64,000 bases of DNA from an uncultured Eubacteriales bacterium (GCA_900319075.1 ONMZ01000003.1:19475-83474), one strand, 5' to 3'. Positions 1-8,549 are shown, counted from the stretch's first letter. Made by a program: numbers and translations. Notes: generated by a model not told the origin, from the letters alone.

Positions 1-538
1 CGGACTTTCTGGCATATTTAAGAGTATACGGAGCAAAGAAGATAACGCAATTGTCGATCCAGTCTTTCATAAAAGCGACAATATCCTTGGCCTCCATGCC
101 CTTTCTTGCCTTTTTGGCACCCTGGATAACGGCATATCCGTAGCCGCCGGTATATCCTCTGCCGTCGATGTTGTAAAAGTTTATTTTTCCCTTTGCCTCC
201 GGGTTCTCCTCAAAGAACATATCCACCGCCATAAGGGAGTTGCCGTATGTAGCTGAACCCTGGCTGTTTATGGTGGTATTTATAACATCGGTATAACCTT
301 GTTTGTAAAGCTCTTTAAAAACCTCTGCATATTCCATAGAGGTTATCTGTGAGGTCGTGGGAACTCCGTCATACGCATCAAGCATCTTATAGAACTTCTT
401 GTTGTCGAAATCCACACGTGTGGTGTAGCTTTTATCGCCCATTGCCACCTTGAAATTAAGTATCAATATATCATACTTTTTTTCATATTCCGCTGAAATG
501 TCGCTGGCGGAATCTGTAATGAACTTTATTTTAGCCAT
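1..538 (-). CDS. DegV family fatty-acid-binding protein (partial)
   Basis: Gene cut by the left edge; about 179 N-terminal codons are visible. DegV proteins bind a fatty acid between two alpha/beta domains and in Gram-positives can serve as FakB subunits for a fatty-acid kinase. The opening KIKFITDSASDIS is the family's N-terminal signature, and TTSQ at residues 61-64 is the second conserved ligand-contacting motif. The ATG sits in a TAATG, overlapping the trmL stop by one base, so translation is coupled and this is the third gene of a pyridoxamine kinase-trmL-degV run. No fakA is in view, so the FakB role is inference. Confidence 0.85.
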   Translation of the reverse strand, partial: MAKIKFITDSASDISAEYEKKYDILILNFKVAMGDKSYTTRVDFDNKKFYKMLDAYDGVPTTSQITSMEYAEVFKELYKQGYTDVINTTINSQGSATYGNSLMAVDMFFEENPEAKGKINFYNIDGRGYTGGYGYAVIQGAKKARKGMEAKDIVAFMKDWIDNCVIFFAPYTLKYARKS

Positions 539-1083
539 TATAATGTATCCTCCCCGTTATTTTGCCAAGTGTATTGTGTAAGCTGTCCCTTTGTGGAAAG
601 CTCCGGATATCCCCACTGTCTGAGTACCTCATAAGCCGCTATTGCCACGGAATTTGAAAGATTAAGACTACGCAGGGTCTTTCGCATGGGTATCCTTACA
701 CATTTATCAGGATTATCGTAAAGCAGTTTTTCAGGCAGCCCTTTATCCTCTCTGCCAAAAATAAGATACGTGTCCTTATTTATGTCGTAAACGGCATCAG
801 AATGTACTTTTCTTCCCTTGGTAGTAAAAAGGAACATATCGCCGCTGTTTTTTGAAAAGAAATCATCAAGGCTTTCATACTCGTATATCTCAAGCTTATC
901 CCAGTAATCAAGCCCCGCCCGTTTAAGCTGGCTGTCTGTAATGGTGAAACCGTATGGCTTTATCATATGCAGCACCGCACCGGTGACCGCACAGGTCCTT
1001 GATATGTTTCCTGTGTTCTGAGGTATCCTTGGCTCTGCCAGGACTATATGGAGCCTGGGCCCTGTTTTTTTGCCAAAGCTCAT
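538..1083 (-). CDS. trmL: tRNA (cytidine/uridine-2'-O-)-methyltransferase TrmL
   Basis: SPOUT-class methyltransferase, about 181 aa, that 2'-O-methylates the wobble nucleotide 34 of tRNA-Leu isoacceptors using SAM. Visible family motifs are EPRIPQNTGNISRT near the N-terminus, IFGREDKGLP in the middle and the knot segment LRSLNLSNSVAIAAYE near the C-terminus. The length is normal for TrmL. Start choice: a TTG at 1098 opens the frame, but the ATG at 1083 sits about 5 bases after GAGG and overlaps the upstream kinase stop. ATG 1086 is the alternative. The gene is coupled to pyridoxamine kinase upstream and degV downstream. Confidence 0.9.
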   Translation of the reverse strand: MSFGKKTGPRLHIVLAEPRIPQNTGNISRTCAVTGAVLHMIKPYGFTITDSQLKRAGLDYWDKLEIYEYESLDDFFSKNSGDMFLFTTKGRKVHSDAVYDINKDTYLIFGREDKGLPEKLLYDNPDKCVRIPMRKTLRSLNLSNSVAIAAYEVLRQWGYPELSTKGQLTQYTWQNNGEDTL

Positions 1084-1940
1084 CATATCCTCACACAATC
1101 ATTGTACTGTCTGTCCGAAAAAAGCCTTCCAAGCTCGCCTTCAAACATCAGTCCCTCTGTCCACGGTTTTTTGCATCTGTATGTAACTCTGACCGAGTGC
1201 TCGGTGAAATCTCCCGCTCTGTTCATAGCTACCGCCAGGTCGTCGCCTTTGAGTATGCTGCCTATAAGCACGCTGGCGAACATATCGCCTGTTCCCGAGT
1301 AATGCGCCGGCACAATTTTGCTGTTCAGTCTCCAGAAACTGCCGTCGGCTTTATTATAACCCACCGTAGCCATATTTCCGTCTTCAAGCATAACGCTTGT
1401 TATCACCACAATACCTGCTCCCATTTCCGACAGGCGCACCAACCACCTTTTGATAAGGTCAAGGGACACAGCGTTCTTAGGGTATTGCTCTCCAAGAAGT
1501 ATCGCCGCCTCGGTAAGGTTTGGTGTTATGATGTCCGCTACCGCCACAAGCTCGCTCATTCTGTCGCAAAGCTCCTTGGTATAGGTGGCATACGCCCTTC
1601 CGTCGTCCCCCATCACAGGGTCGACAAGTTTCAAAGAGTCGGGAAAGGCTCTGAAAAACTCAAGGCAATGGTCTATCTGCTCCGCAGAAGCCAAAAAGCC
1701 GCTGTATATACAGTCAAAATCCACCTTTAGCTTTTTATAATGCTCCAGCACAGGCACCATAAAATCTGTAAGGTCATGCATCACGAATTCGCCGTAGCCC
1801 GTATGAGCCGAAAGCACCGCCGTGGGAACAGGGCACACCTGTATACCCATTGCACTCAATACAGGGATTATCACCGTCAGAGAACACCTGCCCAGACCGG
1901 ACATATCCTGTATTGCGGCGACTTTTTTTATATTTTTCAT
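1083..1940 (-). CDS. pdxY: Pyridoxamine/pyridoxal kinase
   Basis: Ribokinase-fold kinase of 285 aa that phosphorylates pyridoxamine, pyridoxal or pyridoxine in B6 salvage. Evidence: the N-terminal QDMSGLGRCSLT block and VLSAHTGYG typical of PdxY/PdxK, and the anion-hole/catalytic motif YSGTGDMFASVL near residue 210, with Asp as catalytic base. The ATG at 1940 follows GAGGG at about 10 bases. A well-formed promoter lies about 40 bp upstream. It is the first gene of a three-gene coupled run with trmL and degV. Exact vitamer preference cannot be read from sequence. Confidence 0.88.
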   Translation of the reverse strand: MKNIKKVAAIQDMSGLGRCSLTVIIPVLSAMGIQVCPVPTAVLSAHTGYGEFVMHDLTDFMVPVLEHYKKLKVDFDCIYSGFLASAEQIDHCLEFFRAFPDSLKLVDPVMGDDGRAYATYTKELCDRMSELVAVADIITPNLTEAAILLGEQYPKNAVSLDLIKRWLVRLSEMGAGIVVITSVMLEDGNMATVGYNKADGSFWRLNSKIVPAHYSGTGDMFASVLIGSILKGDDLAVAMNRAGDFTEHSVRVTYRCKKPWTEGLMFEGELGRLFSDRQYNDCVRI

Positions 1941-1975
1941 AAAGCACTACCCTCACAACACATACTTATCAATTT

Positions 1976-2004
1976 ATTGTAACATATTATTTCTCATTTT
2001 TCAA
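1976..2004 (-). promoter_or_regulatory. Sigma-70-type promoter of the pyridoxamine kinase operon
   Basis: On the minus strand, TTGAAA (2004-1999), a 17-base spacer and TACAAT (1981-1976) lie upstream of the kinase ATG at 1940. Confidence 0.65.
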
Positions 2005-2070
2005 TAGGTAAACGGTCATTTTTGCAAATAATCTTACAGTTATCAACTATCATGTGCTGCATTTGTGCGA

Positions 2071-3045
2071 TCAGCGCCGTCTGATGCTTATCTCTCCGCT
2101 TGAGATCAGCCTTTTTTCGCCGTTTTCCATTTCCACTTCAAGGCGGCATTCGTCATCCACATCTATGATCCTGCATGGGGTCCTGCCCTGTGGACCTATG
2201 ATATATATGTCCTCGCCCTTCCACATCAGCCTTTCGCTATATGCACGGCGGAAACCGCCTTTTTCCACATCGTGGTAATAATCCATAAAGCTGCTGATGA
2301 TCCTGCCTGCCAGTTTGTTTTTCAGCCGGGGCACCGTGTCATTGGCAACTGCACCGGCAACGTCTGCTATCTCCTTGGGAAAGCCTCCTTGGGGAACATA
2401 TACGTTCACCCCGATACCCAGCACAGCATAATCGAAGCCTCCGTTTTCCACGGAAACAGCCGCCTCTGTAAGTATGCCGCAGACCTTTGCGCCGTTAAGA
2501 TAGACGTCATTGACCCATTTGATGCCGGGCTTGCTGCCCGTGGCACTTTCTATTGCATCGCACACCGCAAGTGCAGCGCAGGTGGTTATCCTCATCGCCT
2601 TTGACATTGGCATCTGAGGTCTTAAAAGAATGCTCAGATACAATCCCGAATCTTTAGGGGAAAAAAACGACCTTCCCAGCCTTCCCTTGCCCCCTGTCTG
2701 CTGTCTGGCGATCACGACCTTGCCTTCACTTTCGCCATTTTTAGCGTATTCCTTTATGATCTCGTTTGTGCTGTCCACGCAGTCAAAGACCTGGATATCC
2801 AGCTCACGGTATCTGTCTGAGAGATATTTTTTCACGCCGCCGAGGGTAAGTATATCTCCGCTCGTTTCCAGACAATAGCCCTTATTTGTCACCGCTGTGA
2901 TCTCAAAGCCTTGTTTGATAAGTTCTTTGATCGCCTTCCACACCGCTCCCCGTGTGCAGCCAAGCTGTCTGGCAAGCTCCTGTCCGGACACGAACTCTCC
3001 GCAGTTTTGTTCAAGAATACTTGCCACTTTTTCCTTAATGGTCAC
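2071..3045 (-). CDS. birA: Bifunctional biotin-[acetyl-CoA-carboxylase] ligase / biotin repressor
   Basis: 324 aa. An N-terminal winged-helix domain (about residues 1-65, RQLGCTRGAVWKAI) precedes the biotin-protein ligase domain and a small C-terminal SH3-like domain. The adenylation loop GKGRLGRSF and the KWVNDVY motif are intact. It attaches biotin to carboxylase carrier domains and, with the DNA-binding domain, probably represses biotin genes. The start is GTG at 3045, preceded by GGGAGGG. The gene lies 22 bp after the amidohydrolase gene on the same strand. No biotin biosynthesis genes or bio operator are visible here. Confidence 0.93.
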   Translation of the reverse strand: MTIKEKVASILEQNCGEFVSGQELARQLGCTRGAVWKAIKELIKQGFEITAVTNKGYCLETSGDILTLGGVKKYLSDRYRELDIQVFDCVDSTNEIIKEYAKNGESEGKVVIARQQTGGKGRLGRSFFSPKDSGLYLSILLRPQMPMSKAMRITTCAALAVCDAIESATGSKPGIKWVNDVYLNGAKVCGILTEAAVSVENGGFDYAVLGIGVNVYVPQGGFPKEIADVAGAVANDTVPRLKNKLAGRIISSFMDYYHDVEKGGFRRAYSERLMWKGEDIYIIGPQGRTPCRIIDVDDECRLEVEMENGEKRLISSGEISIRRR

Positions 3046-3067
3046 CGCTATCCCTCCCTATGACTGC

Positions 3068-3862
3068 TTACAGTCCCAGCAGTCTTTGTGCGTTTATCCC
3101 AAGTATTTTTTCCTTGTCGTCATCAGATATCCTGAGTCCCAGTATCTTATCCCGTATCCTGTCAGGTCTGTCCCAGGGCATATCGCTGCCGAACAGGATC
3201 CTGTCGGCGCCATGCTTTCTGATTATTTTCGTCATTATATCATCAGGGCATCTCCAGGACGTAAAAGCCGTGTCAAAATACACCTCGCCGTCGACTCCCG
3301 CAAGGATATCGTACACATCCTGCCAGTGGTCGTTGCATCCAAGATGGGCAAGTATTATTTTCAAGCCCTTATGCCGCTTTATCATTTTCAGCGCAGGTCC
3401 GGCCATACAGTGTATAAGATCCGGCGAAAGAACGTCAAACCCCGAATGGAATATGACCGGCAGATCTGCCTGCTTTGCAGCATCAAGCACCGGATCCACC
3501 TTTGGGTCATCCACCATAAAATCCTGGTAATCCGGGTGAAGCTTTATACCGTGCAGACCCCTTTGTTTTATCCTGAACACTTCCTCCACAGCATCCTGTG
3601 CATCCGGGTGGACACTGCCAAAGGGAATAAACCTGTCCCCTTCCTGCTGCTGTGCCCAATCGTTTATCACCGTCTGCTGACCGGGTTTGGTGGCAATGGA
3701 CAAAAGCACCGACTTGTCCACTCCCCATTTGTCCATACACTCCACAGTCTGCTCCACCAGCCCTCTTGTGTAAGGGGTTATCCCGCAGCGCTGTGCAAGA
3801 ACTGTTATGGCTTTTTCTGCTATTTTCGGGTTGAATGCGTGTACATGAAAATCAATTATCAT
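3068..3862 (-). CDS. Amidohydrolase-family (PF04909-type) metal-dependent hydrolase
   Basis: 264 aa TIM-barrel hydrolase of the amidohydrolase-2/ACMSD-like group. The metal-binding DFHVHAFNP opens the protein; later blocks include KLHPDYQDF, ILAHLGCNDH and LFGSDMPWD, matching the conserved His and Asp ligands of the family. I chose ATG 3862 because AAGGAAAG precedes it by 6 bases and the barrel starts at once; an upstream ATG at 3934 would fall inside the promoter. It is probably co-transcribed with birA. The substrate is unknown; such enzymes decarboxylate or hydrolyse small aromatic or lactone compounds. Confidence 0.82.
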   Translation of the reverse strand: MIIDFHVHAFNPKIAEKAITVLAQRCGITPYTRGLVEQTVECMDKWGVDKSVLLSIATKPGQQTVINDWAQQQEGDRFIPFGSVHPDAQDAVEEVFRIKQRGLHGIKLHPDYQDFMVDDPKVDPVLDAAKQADLPVIFHSGFDVLSPDLIHCMAGPALKMIKRHKGLKIILAHLGCNDHWQDVYDILAGVDGEVYFDTAFTSWRCPDDIMTKIIRKHGADRILFGSDMPWDRPDRIRDKILGLRISDDDKEKILGINAQRLLGL

Positions 3863-3902
3863 TTTTTCTTTCCTTCTTTGCTTTACTGCATTTATCCCCA
3901 TT

Positions 3903-3931
3903 ATTTTACCACATTCCTCAGCTTTTTTCAA
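3903..3931 (-). promoter_or_regulatory. Promoter of the amidohydrolase-birA operon
   Basis: Minus strand TTGAAA (3931-3926), 17-base spacer, TAAAAT (3908-3903), about 40 bp before ATG 3862. It is divergent from the promoter at 3970. Confidence 0.65.
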
Positions 3932-3969
3932 CAATCATTGCTATATTTTCGGCAAATCTTGCAAAACCC

Positions 3970-3998
3970 TTGAAAAATAAGTTGCAACGTGTTAAAAT
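3970..3998 (+). promoter_or_regulatory. Promoter of the DUF6106-like gene and nnr
   Basis: TTGAAA (3970-3975), 17-base spacer, TAAAAT (3993-3998), 38 bp before the GTG start at 4036. Together with the site at 3903-3931 it makes a compact divergent promoter pair. Confidence 0.6.
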
Positions 3999-4035
3999 AT
4001 TAGGGAAGTTTAATAAAACGAAGGGAGCATTTTCA

Positions 4036-4596
4036 GTGGTAACAGACAGTTTTATGGAGCAGGTGGTCAAAAAGACACCCACACAGCGTGATAAGGTCCT
4101 GGGAATAATGGTCAAGGTATCTGCCTTTGCCCTTGCCATGGCGCTTATCTTTACCGCAATGGCGTTTGAGTCTAAATTCGCACCCCTTGCTATATTTCTT
4201 GGGATACTGGCAATTTATTTTTCCTTTAAGCTTGCCAAAAAGCTGGAAATAGAATACGAGTATATTTTCACCAACGGTGAGCTGGACATTGATAAGATCA
4301 TCGCCCAGAGCAAGCGCAAAAGACTTTGCTCGCTGAGCCTGAACAATATTTCACAGATCGGCATCTGGGACGATGATATGGAGCTTGAACAGGACAGCAC
4401 TATGGTGCTTGCCTCGGACAACAGCGGTGAAATGAAAGAGTTTTTTATCAACTTTAAATACAGGGACTACGGCGAGACCACCCTTTTCTTTTCCCCAAAC
4501 GATAAGCTTGTCAACATGATGATACCTTATCTTCCCAGAGAGATACGAAAGGAATTCACCAAGATATATACTCCCGGTCAGACATCAGAGGAGTGA
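4036..4596 (+). CDS. Two-TM membrane protein, DUF6106-like
   Basis: 186 aa. Two closely spaced hydrophobic helices (about residues 30-70) precede a soluble beta-rich domain (IEYEYIFTNGELDIDKI, LNNISQIGIWDDDMEL) resembling a small PH-like membrane-associated fold. The opening DSFMEQVVKKTPTQRDKV recalls the clostridial DUF6106 family, from memory. Start is GTG 4036, 8 bases after AAGGGAGC; the longer frame to 3835 would begin before the promoter. The gene lies 16 bp before the NAD(P)HX repair gene, probably one transcript. Function unknown. Confidence 0.7.
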   Translation: MVTDSFMEQVVKKTPTQRDKVLGIMVKVSAFALAMALIFTAMAFESKFAPLAIFLGILAIYFSFKLAKKLEIEYEYIFTNGELDIDKIIAQSKRKRLCSLSLNNISQIGIWDDDMELEQDSTMVLASDNSGEMKEFFINFKYRDYGETTLFFSPNDKLVNMMIPYLPREIRKEFTKIYTPGQTSEE

Positions 4597-4612
4597 AAAG
4601 GGAGGATAAACA

Positions 4613-6133
4613 ATGCAGCGCATACTTACGGTACAGCAGATGGTAAACTGCGAGAAGAACTCTCATAACAGCGGTGTGAGCCTTTCCTGTCTTATGGACA
4701 ACGCAGGGCAGGCTCTTGGGCGTTTTGTGCTCAAAGCCTGTATGTCCCGCAGTTCCCGCCGATGCCTTATCCTTGCCGGCAAAGGCAATAACGGGGGCGA
4801 CGGTTTTGTCTGTGCAGATCTTCTTGCACATTCGGGAGTTGATGTAACCGTTATGCTTGTGTGCGGCGAAGCTTCCACCGATCTTGCAAAAGCAGCATTC
4901 GCAAAGCTTGGTCCGGATGTGACCGTACTTCCCTTTTCCGCAGACAGCAGTCTTCTCTCCGGCTTTGATGTGATCGTTGACTGCCTTTTCGGCACAGGAT
5001 TTCACGGCAGCCTTAGGGAAGATATTTGCGGCATACTGCAAATCGTGAACTCCACAGATGCTCTTCGCATCGCCTGTGACCTGCCCTCCGGGTGCGATGC
5101 TTTAAACGGGCTTGCAGATAAGGATTCTTTCAAGGCGCACATGACCCTTACTTTCCACAGAAAAAAAGCAGGTATGTTTCTTTCTCCGTGCAGGTATTTC
5201 TGCGGTGAGGTGACTGTGGCGGATATAGGCATACCGAAAGGCTGTGAGAGCGACCCGTTCAAAGTCGAGCTTTGCGATGAGCAGTACGTCAAAGGTATAC
5301 TGCCCGAAAGGCTTGCCTATGGCAACAAAGGCACATTCGGCAAGGTCACCGCTGTGTGCGGAAGCGAAAGATACATTGGCGCTGCGGGGATAAGTGCTCT
5401 TGGCGCTTTGCGAAGCGGCGTGGGGCTGTATGAGCTTTGCTCCGGGGACAAGGTCATAGATTCCCTTTCCTCCGCCATTTTTGAGTGCACCTACACACGG
5501 CTTGAAACAGACAGCGAGGGCTTTCTTACCGCAGATAACGCACCGCTTCTTATAGAAAAGTCAAAAAATTCCCGATGTATGCTTATCGGCTGCGGTCTTG
5601 GGCACACACCGCAGACGGAAAAGCTGGTAGCTGAACTGGTGATAAACAGCTTTTGCCCCCTGGTGATAGATGCAGACGGCATAAATTCTCTGGCGGCGAA
5701 TATAGATGTATTACAGAAGAAAAAATCAGATGTGATACTTACGCCTCATCCTATGGAGCTTGCACGGCTTTGGGGAAAAAGCCTTGAACAGGTGCTTTCC
5801 AACAGGCTGGATATTACCCGTGAAATAGCTGAAAAATATGGCATTACCCTGCTTTCAAAAAGCGCAGAGAGCTTTGCGGTAAACAGCGAAAGATGCATCC
5901 TTACAAACGCAGGCTGCACTGCCCTTTCAAAGGGTGGTTCGGGTGATCTTCTTGCAGGCATAACAGCCTCGTTGATCGCTCAGGGCTGCAAGCCTGTTGA
6001 TGCTTGTGCAGGGGCAAGCTTCATAATGGGCTCGACCGCTCAGCTGCTTTGTGAACACTCATCTCCAAGAAGCATCCTGCCAACGGATATTGCCGCTTCC
6101 CTGGGAATGTATTTCTCCAAGCTTGAAGCATAA
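4613..6133 (+). CDS. nnr: Bifunctional NAD(P)H-hydrate epimerase / ADP-dependent NAD(P)H-hydrate dehydratase
   Basis: 506 aa metabolite-repair fusion. The N-terminal YjeF_N domain (about 1-210, with GNNGGDGFV near residue 62) epimerises R/S-NAD(P)HX. The C-terminal ribokinase-like domain (about 225-500) dehydrates S-NAD(P)HX at the expense of ADP; its GGSGD catalytic motif is at residues 441-445 and LTPHPMEL is the family's nucleotide-site block. Length matches the fused bacterial form. ATG 4613 follows GGGAGG. Downstream is a strong terminator, so this ends its operon. Confidence 0.93.
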   Translation: MQRILTVQQMVNCEKNSHNSGVSLSCLMDNAGQALGRFVLKACMSRSSRRCLILAGKGNNGGDGFVCADLLAHSGVDVTVMLVCGEASTDLAKAAFAKLGPDVTVLPFSADSSLLSGFDVIVDCLFGTGFHGSLREDICGILQIVNSTDALRIACDLPSGCDALNGLADKDSFKAHMTLTFHRKKAGMFLSPCRYFCGEVTVADIGIPKGCESDPFKVELCDEQYVKGILPERLAYGNKGTFGKVTAVCGSERYIGAAGISALGALRSGVGLYELCSGDKVIDSLSSAIFECTYTRLETDSEGFLTADNAPLLIEKSKNSRCMLIGCGLGHTPQTEKLVAELVINSFCPLVIDADGINSLAANIDVLQKKKSDVILTPHPMELARLWGKSLEQVLSNRLDITREIAEKYGITLLSKSAESFAVNSERCILTNAGCTALSKGGSGDLLAGITASLIAQGCKPVDACAGASFIMGSTAQLLCEHSSPRSILPTDIAASLGMYFSKLEA

Positions 6134-6156
6134 CACTTCACATTAACAACAAAAAC

Positions 6157-6192
6157 AAGGCTTTCTTCTGATCCCGGAAGGAAGCCTTTTTT
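6157..6192 (+). terminator. Rho-independent terminator after nnr
   Basis: Near-perfect 12-bp stem (AAGGCTT...AAGCCTT) with a short loop followed by TTTTTT, 24 bp after the nnr stop. Confidence 0.85.
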
Positions 6193-6206
6193 ACGGAGGA
6201 AAAATC

Positions 6207-6698
6207 ATGCACATTAAAAAGTTTATTCTGATTTCTCTTGCAGGTCTGTGCCTTAGCGCTTGTGGAAATTCTGCCGGTGCAAAGCCTTGTGACATAGACG
6301 AAAATTTCAGCTGCCGTGTTACGATCACGCACCGGGAAAAACAGTTCACGGCGAATGTGAAACGAGCCGATGCAGACGTATGGGAAATGGAGTTTTCCCG
6401 ACCTGATACCGTCAAGGGAATGAAGATCGGACTTACAGGCAAGGTGTGTACAATGGACTTTATGGGACTGCGCTACGAGTTTGACCGCAGCACCCCGGGA
6501 GAAATGTCAATGGCGGATACCTGCTGCGGCGCAGTGGAAAAGCTTATAAGCAAAAAAGAGGTAAGCTGTTCCAAGGACGGAGAAGATATAATCGAAAAAG
6601 CCTCACTTAACGGACAGGATTTTTCTGCACGTTTCAAAAACGGAGAGCTAAAAGAAATAGACTTTCCCGGAGATATAAAATATGAATTTGAAAAATAG
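6207..6698 (+). CDS. Small lipoprotein, unknown function
   Basis: 163 aa. A short lysine-containing signal and lipobox LCLSAC, with the lipidated Cys near residue 19, place it on the outer face of the membrane. The rest is predicted beta-rich (CRVTITHREKQFTANVKR and a WEMEFSRPD segment), like small LolA/outer-leaflet-type folds, but I do not recognise the family. GGAGG precedes ATG 6207 by 7 bases. The terminator just upstream leaves almost no room for a separate promoter, so expression may depend on read-through or a promoter inside nnr. Confidence 0.75.
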   Translation: MHIKKFILISLAGLCLSACGNSAGAKPCDIDENFSCRVTITHREKQFTANVKRADADVWEMEFSRPDTVKGMKIGLTGKVCTMDFMGLRYEFDRSTPGEMSMADTCCGAVEKLISKKEVSCSKDGEDIIEKASLNGQDFSARFKNGELKEIDFPGDIKYEFEK

Positions 6699-6705
6699 CA
6701 AAAAA

Positions 6706-6733
6706 AGACCTTTGGCATAGATACCAAAGGTCT
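6706..6733 (-). terminator. Terminator of the DUF3592 gene
   Basis: Ten-base stem AGACCTTTGG/CCAAAGGTCT with an 8-base loop. The uridine run is on the minus strand (A run 6701-6706), so it serves the minus-strand gene ending at 6745. Confidence 0.8.
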
Positions 6734-6744
6734 GTATGGAAAGC

Positions 6745-7149
6745 CTATGCAAAAATAAGCGTTACAACTGCCAGCGCCAGTGCGATAAGCATAAGAATCA
6801 CACCCTTGCCATAACCGCTTTTCTGTTTTGCAGTCATGAACTCCTTGGGCTTGAGGGGATTGAACTTGATATTGACCTGCGTACCCACCTTGTATGCCTT
6901 TCGATCACTTGATCTTGCCTTTGCTGTGCGCTTGAATGTCTCGACCCCGACTTTATATTCAAGCACAGGTCTGTAGCTGTATGACTTATTGCCCTTGTCA
7001 TCGGTGTCTGTGTCACGCTTTATATCCACAATAGTGGCAACAGCAGGCTCGGTACACCTCTGTTTTCTTCTCACAGCCAGATAAACCAACAAAAATCCCA
7101 CAGCGAACATCAGTCCCGCAACGATAAGCATAATGCCCTTGACACCCAT
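6745..7149 (-). CDS. DUF3592-type two-TM membrane protein
   Basis: 134 aa. N-terminal TM helix (IMLIVAGLMFAVGFLLVYLA), an extracytoplasmic or cytosolic beta domain with YRPVLEYKVGVETF and VNIKFNPLKPKEF, and a C-terminal TM helix. This TM-beta-TM layout and the YxPVxxY motif are characteristic of DUF3592. ATG 7149 was chosen because AAAGGAG sits 8 bases upstream; a longer frame to 7203 overlaps the -10 region. It is monocistronic with its own promoter and terminator. Function unknown. Confidence 0.78.
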   Translation of the reverse strand: MGVKGIMLIVAGLMFAVGFLLVYLAVRRKQRCTEPAVATIVDIKRDTDTDDKGNKSYSYRPVLEYKVGVETFKRTAKARSSDRKAYKVGTQVNIKFNPLKPKEFMTAKQKSGYGKGVILMLIALALAVVTLIFA

Positions 7150-7182
7150 AACAAACGCTCCTTTCATGTAAAACCTGTAACC

Positions 7183-7211
7183 ATTATAACACAGCGTTAT
7201 CAAAAATGCAA
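7183..7211 (-). promoter_or_regulatory. Promoter of the DUF3592 gene
   Basis: Minus strand TTGCAT (7211-7206), 17-base spacer, TATAAT (7188-7183), 34 bp before ATG 7149. Confidence 0.7.
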
Positions 7212-7486
7212 CAGGGGATTTACAGTTCGGATAAAATTCGGCTTTTGGTATTGACTTTTTGACCCTGCCGTGCTATCTTTATGCCAAAGACACAGCGCTG
7301 TCTTTTCACCATGCAGCAACAGGGCCTTTGCTCTGAGCGCACACAGATGCTTTTGCTTTTTCATCTGCGCTGCACAGGCGATGTACCCTGCTGATGATAT
7401 ATTTATACCTCCGTATGCCCCGTGCTGATAAGCTGTGCAGACACGGTGTGCGAATAATCCTAACAGCTTTTCATACACGCATAAAA
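7212..7486. other. Intergenic stretch without a convincing gene
   Basis: About 275 bases between two minus-strand genes. It contains a plus-strand TTGACT-17-TATCTT promoter-like pair near 7252-7280 followed by a hairpin (AAAGACA/TGTCTTT, about 7287-7307) ending in TTTT. That could make a very short RNA, but evidence is weak. A 92-codon minus-strand open frame here has no ribosome site and an unlikely composition. Confidence 0.35.
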
Positions 7487-7518
7487 AGAGCCCCGGATCA
7501 TGATCGGTCCGGGGTTCT
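7487..7518 (-). terminator. Terminator of the SPFH gene
   Basis: Stem AGAGCCCCGGA/TCCGGGGTTCT with a 10-base loop; the minus-strand RNA ends in UUUUU. It lies 10 bp after the SPFH stop codon. Confidence 0.85.
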
Positions 7519-7527
7519 TGCCTTTAT

Positions 7528-8448
7528 TTACTGTGCAGCTTTCTGCTGAGTCTGCTGCTGGTTGGAAGAGCTGCTGTTGGTTTTTGCCTCATCGTCAAGA
7601 TCAAGCGAGATCAGAGGATTTGCGCTGCTTGCCACCTTGGGCAGTACACCGTTCCACCTCTCGATGGTCTGATACTGTATCAGCGTAGGGCTGAGAGATT
7701 CTGCAATAGTCTTGTTTGCAGCTGCCTGAGCATCTGCCCTTGCCTTGATCGCCTTAGCGTCCGCCTCGGCTGCAATGACCTTTTTCTTTGCCTCTGCCTC
7801 GGCAACAACGATAGCCTGGTTCTGCTCGGTCTTGGTTTTAAGATAATTCTGCTCTGCGACCTGTTTAGCTTCGATAGCCTCGTTGAATTCCTTGGAGAAA
7901 TCAAAGTTGACTATGTTGAACTTTTCGATCTCAATGCCGTACTCGGAAACCTTAGCCGCCAGCTCGGTCTTGATCTCGTCTGCAACACTTGCACGCTTGG
8001 TGATAAGCTGCTCGGCATTGTACTTTGCACAAACGCTTTTCATGCCCTCCTGAACGGTCGGCATAAGTATAACGTCCTTATAATCTACACCGATCTCCCT
8101 GAATATCCTTGCCGAAGCCTCGCTCTGAATGCGGTAGTTTACGGCGATCTTTGTGCTTACCGCCTGCATATCGTTTGATACCGCATCGGCAGTTGCTTCA
8201 TAGATCTGGATCTTGTTGGAGATTATCTCCACCTTCTGTGCAAATGGGATCACAAAATGCAGTCCCTCTGTAAGGGAGGTATCGGAAACCTCTCCGAATG
8301 TGGTAACAACTCCCGTGCAGCCGGCAGGTACTATCCTTATCGCCGAAATAATAGCGATCACGGCTATCAGCACCGCAGCTATGCAAAGAACTATCTTTAC
8401 CGTTCCTTTTTTCTTTTTGCCAATGTCAATAACATTATCCTGAGCCAT
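7528..8448 (-). CDS. SPFH/prohibitin-family membrane scaffold protein
   Basis: 306 aa. A short basic N-terminus and one TM helix (about residues 15-38) are followed by an SPFH (band 7) domain (GVVTTFGEVSDTSLTEGLHF) and a long Ala/Glu/Lys coiled coil (about 190-270), then a Gln-rich tail. Prohibitin-like proteins oligomerise on the membrane and organise microdomains or partner with proteases such as FtsH; no partner gene is adjacent. ATG 8448 has AAAGGAA 6 bases upstream; the longer frame to 8520 runs into the promoter. Monocistronic. Confidence 0.85.
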   Translation of the reverse strand: MAQDNVIDIGKKKKGTVKIVLCIAAVLIAVIAIISAIRIVPAGCTGVVTTFGEVSDTSLTEGLHFVIPFAQKVEIISNKIQIYEATADAVSNDMQAVSTKIAVNYRIQSEASARIFREIGVDYKDVILMPTVQEGMKSVCAKYNAEQLITKRASVADEIKTELAAKVSEYGIEIEKFNIVNFDFSKEFNEAIEAKQVAEQNYLKTKTEQNQAIVVAEAEAKKKVIAAEADAKAIKARADAQAAANKTIAESLSPTLIQYQTIERWNGVLPKVASSANPLISLDLDDEAKTNSSSSNQQQTQQKAAQ

Positions 8449-8520
8449 TTTTAATTCCTTTCTGTCTGTGTATTTCTCTCCCATTTTCGGATGTACATCC
8501 TCAACCTTTCGGTTTAGCAT

Positions 8521-8549
8521 ATTATATCACTAAAGCTCCGTATTAGCAA
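8521..8549 (-). promoter_or_regulatory. Promoter of the SPFH gene
   Basis: Minus strand TTGCTA (8549-8544), 17-base spacer, TATAAT (8526-8521); the leader is about 65 nt. Confidence 0.65.

Noticed and set aside
999-1730. 243-codon plus-strand frame opposite the pyridoxamine kinase
   Set aside because: Antisense of a gene with clear kinase motifs; no ribosome site.
2897-3973. 358-codon plus-strand open frame opposite the amidohydrolase and birA
   Set aside because: Shadow of real minus-strand genes; Cys/His/Ser-rich composition typical of antisense frames.
3835-4035. Longer N-terminus for the DUF6106-like protein
   Set aside because: It would begin before the promoter at 3970 and overlap the divergent promoter; GTG 4036 has a good ribosome site.
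7200-7478. 92-codon minus-strand frame
   Set aside because: No ribosome site, no hydrophobic or domain pattern, and it overlaps the promoter region of the DUF3592 gene at 7183-7211.
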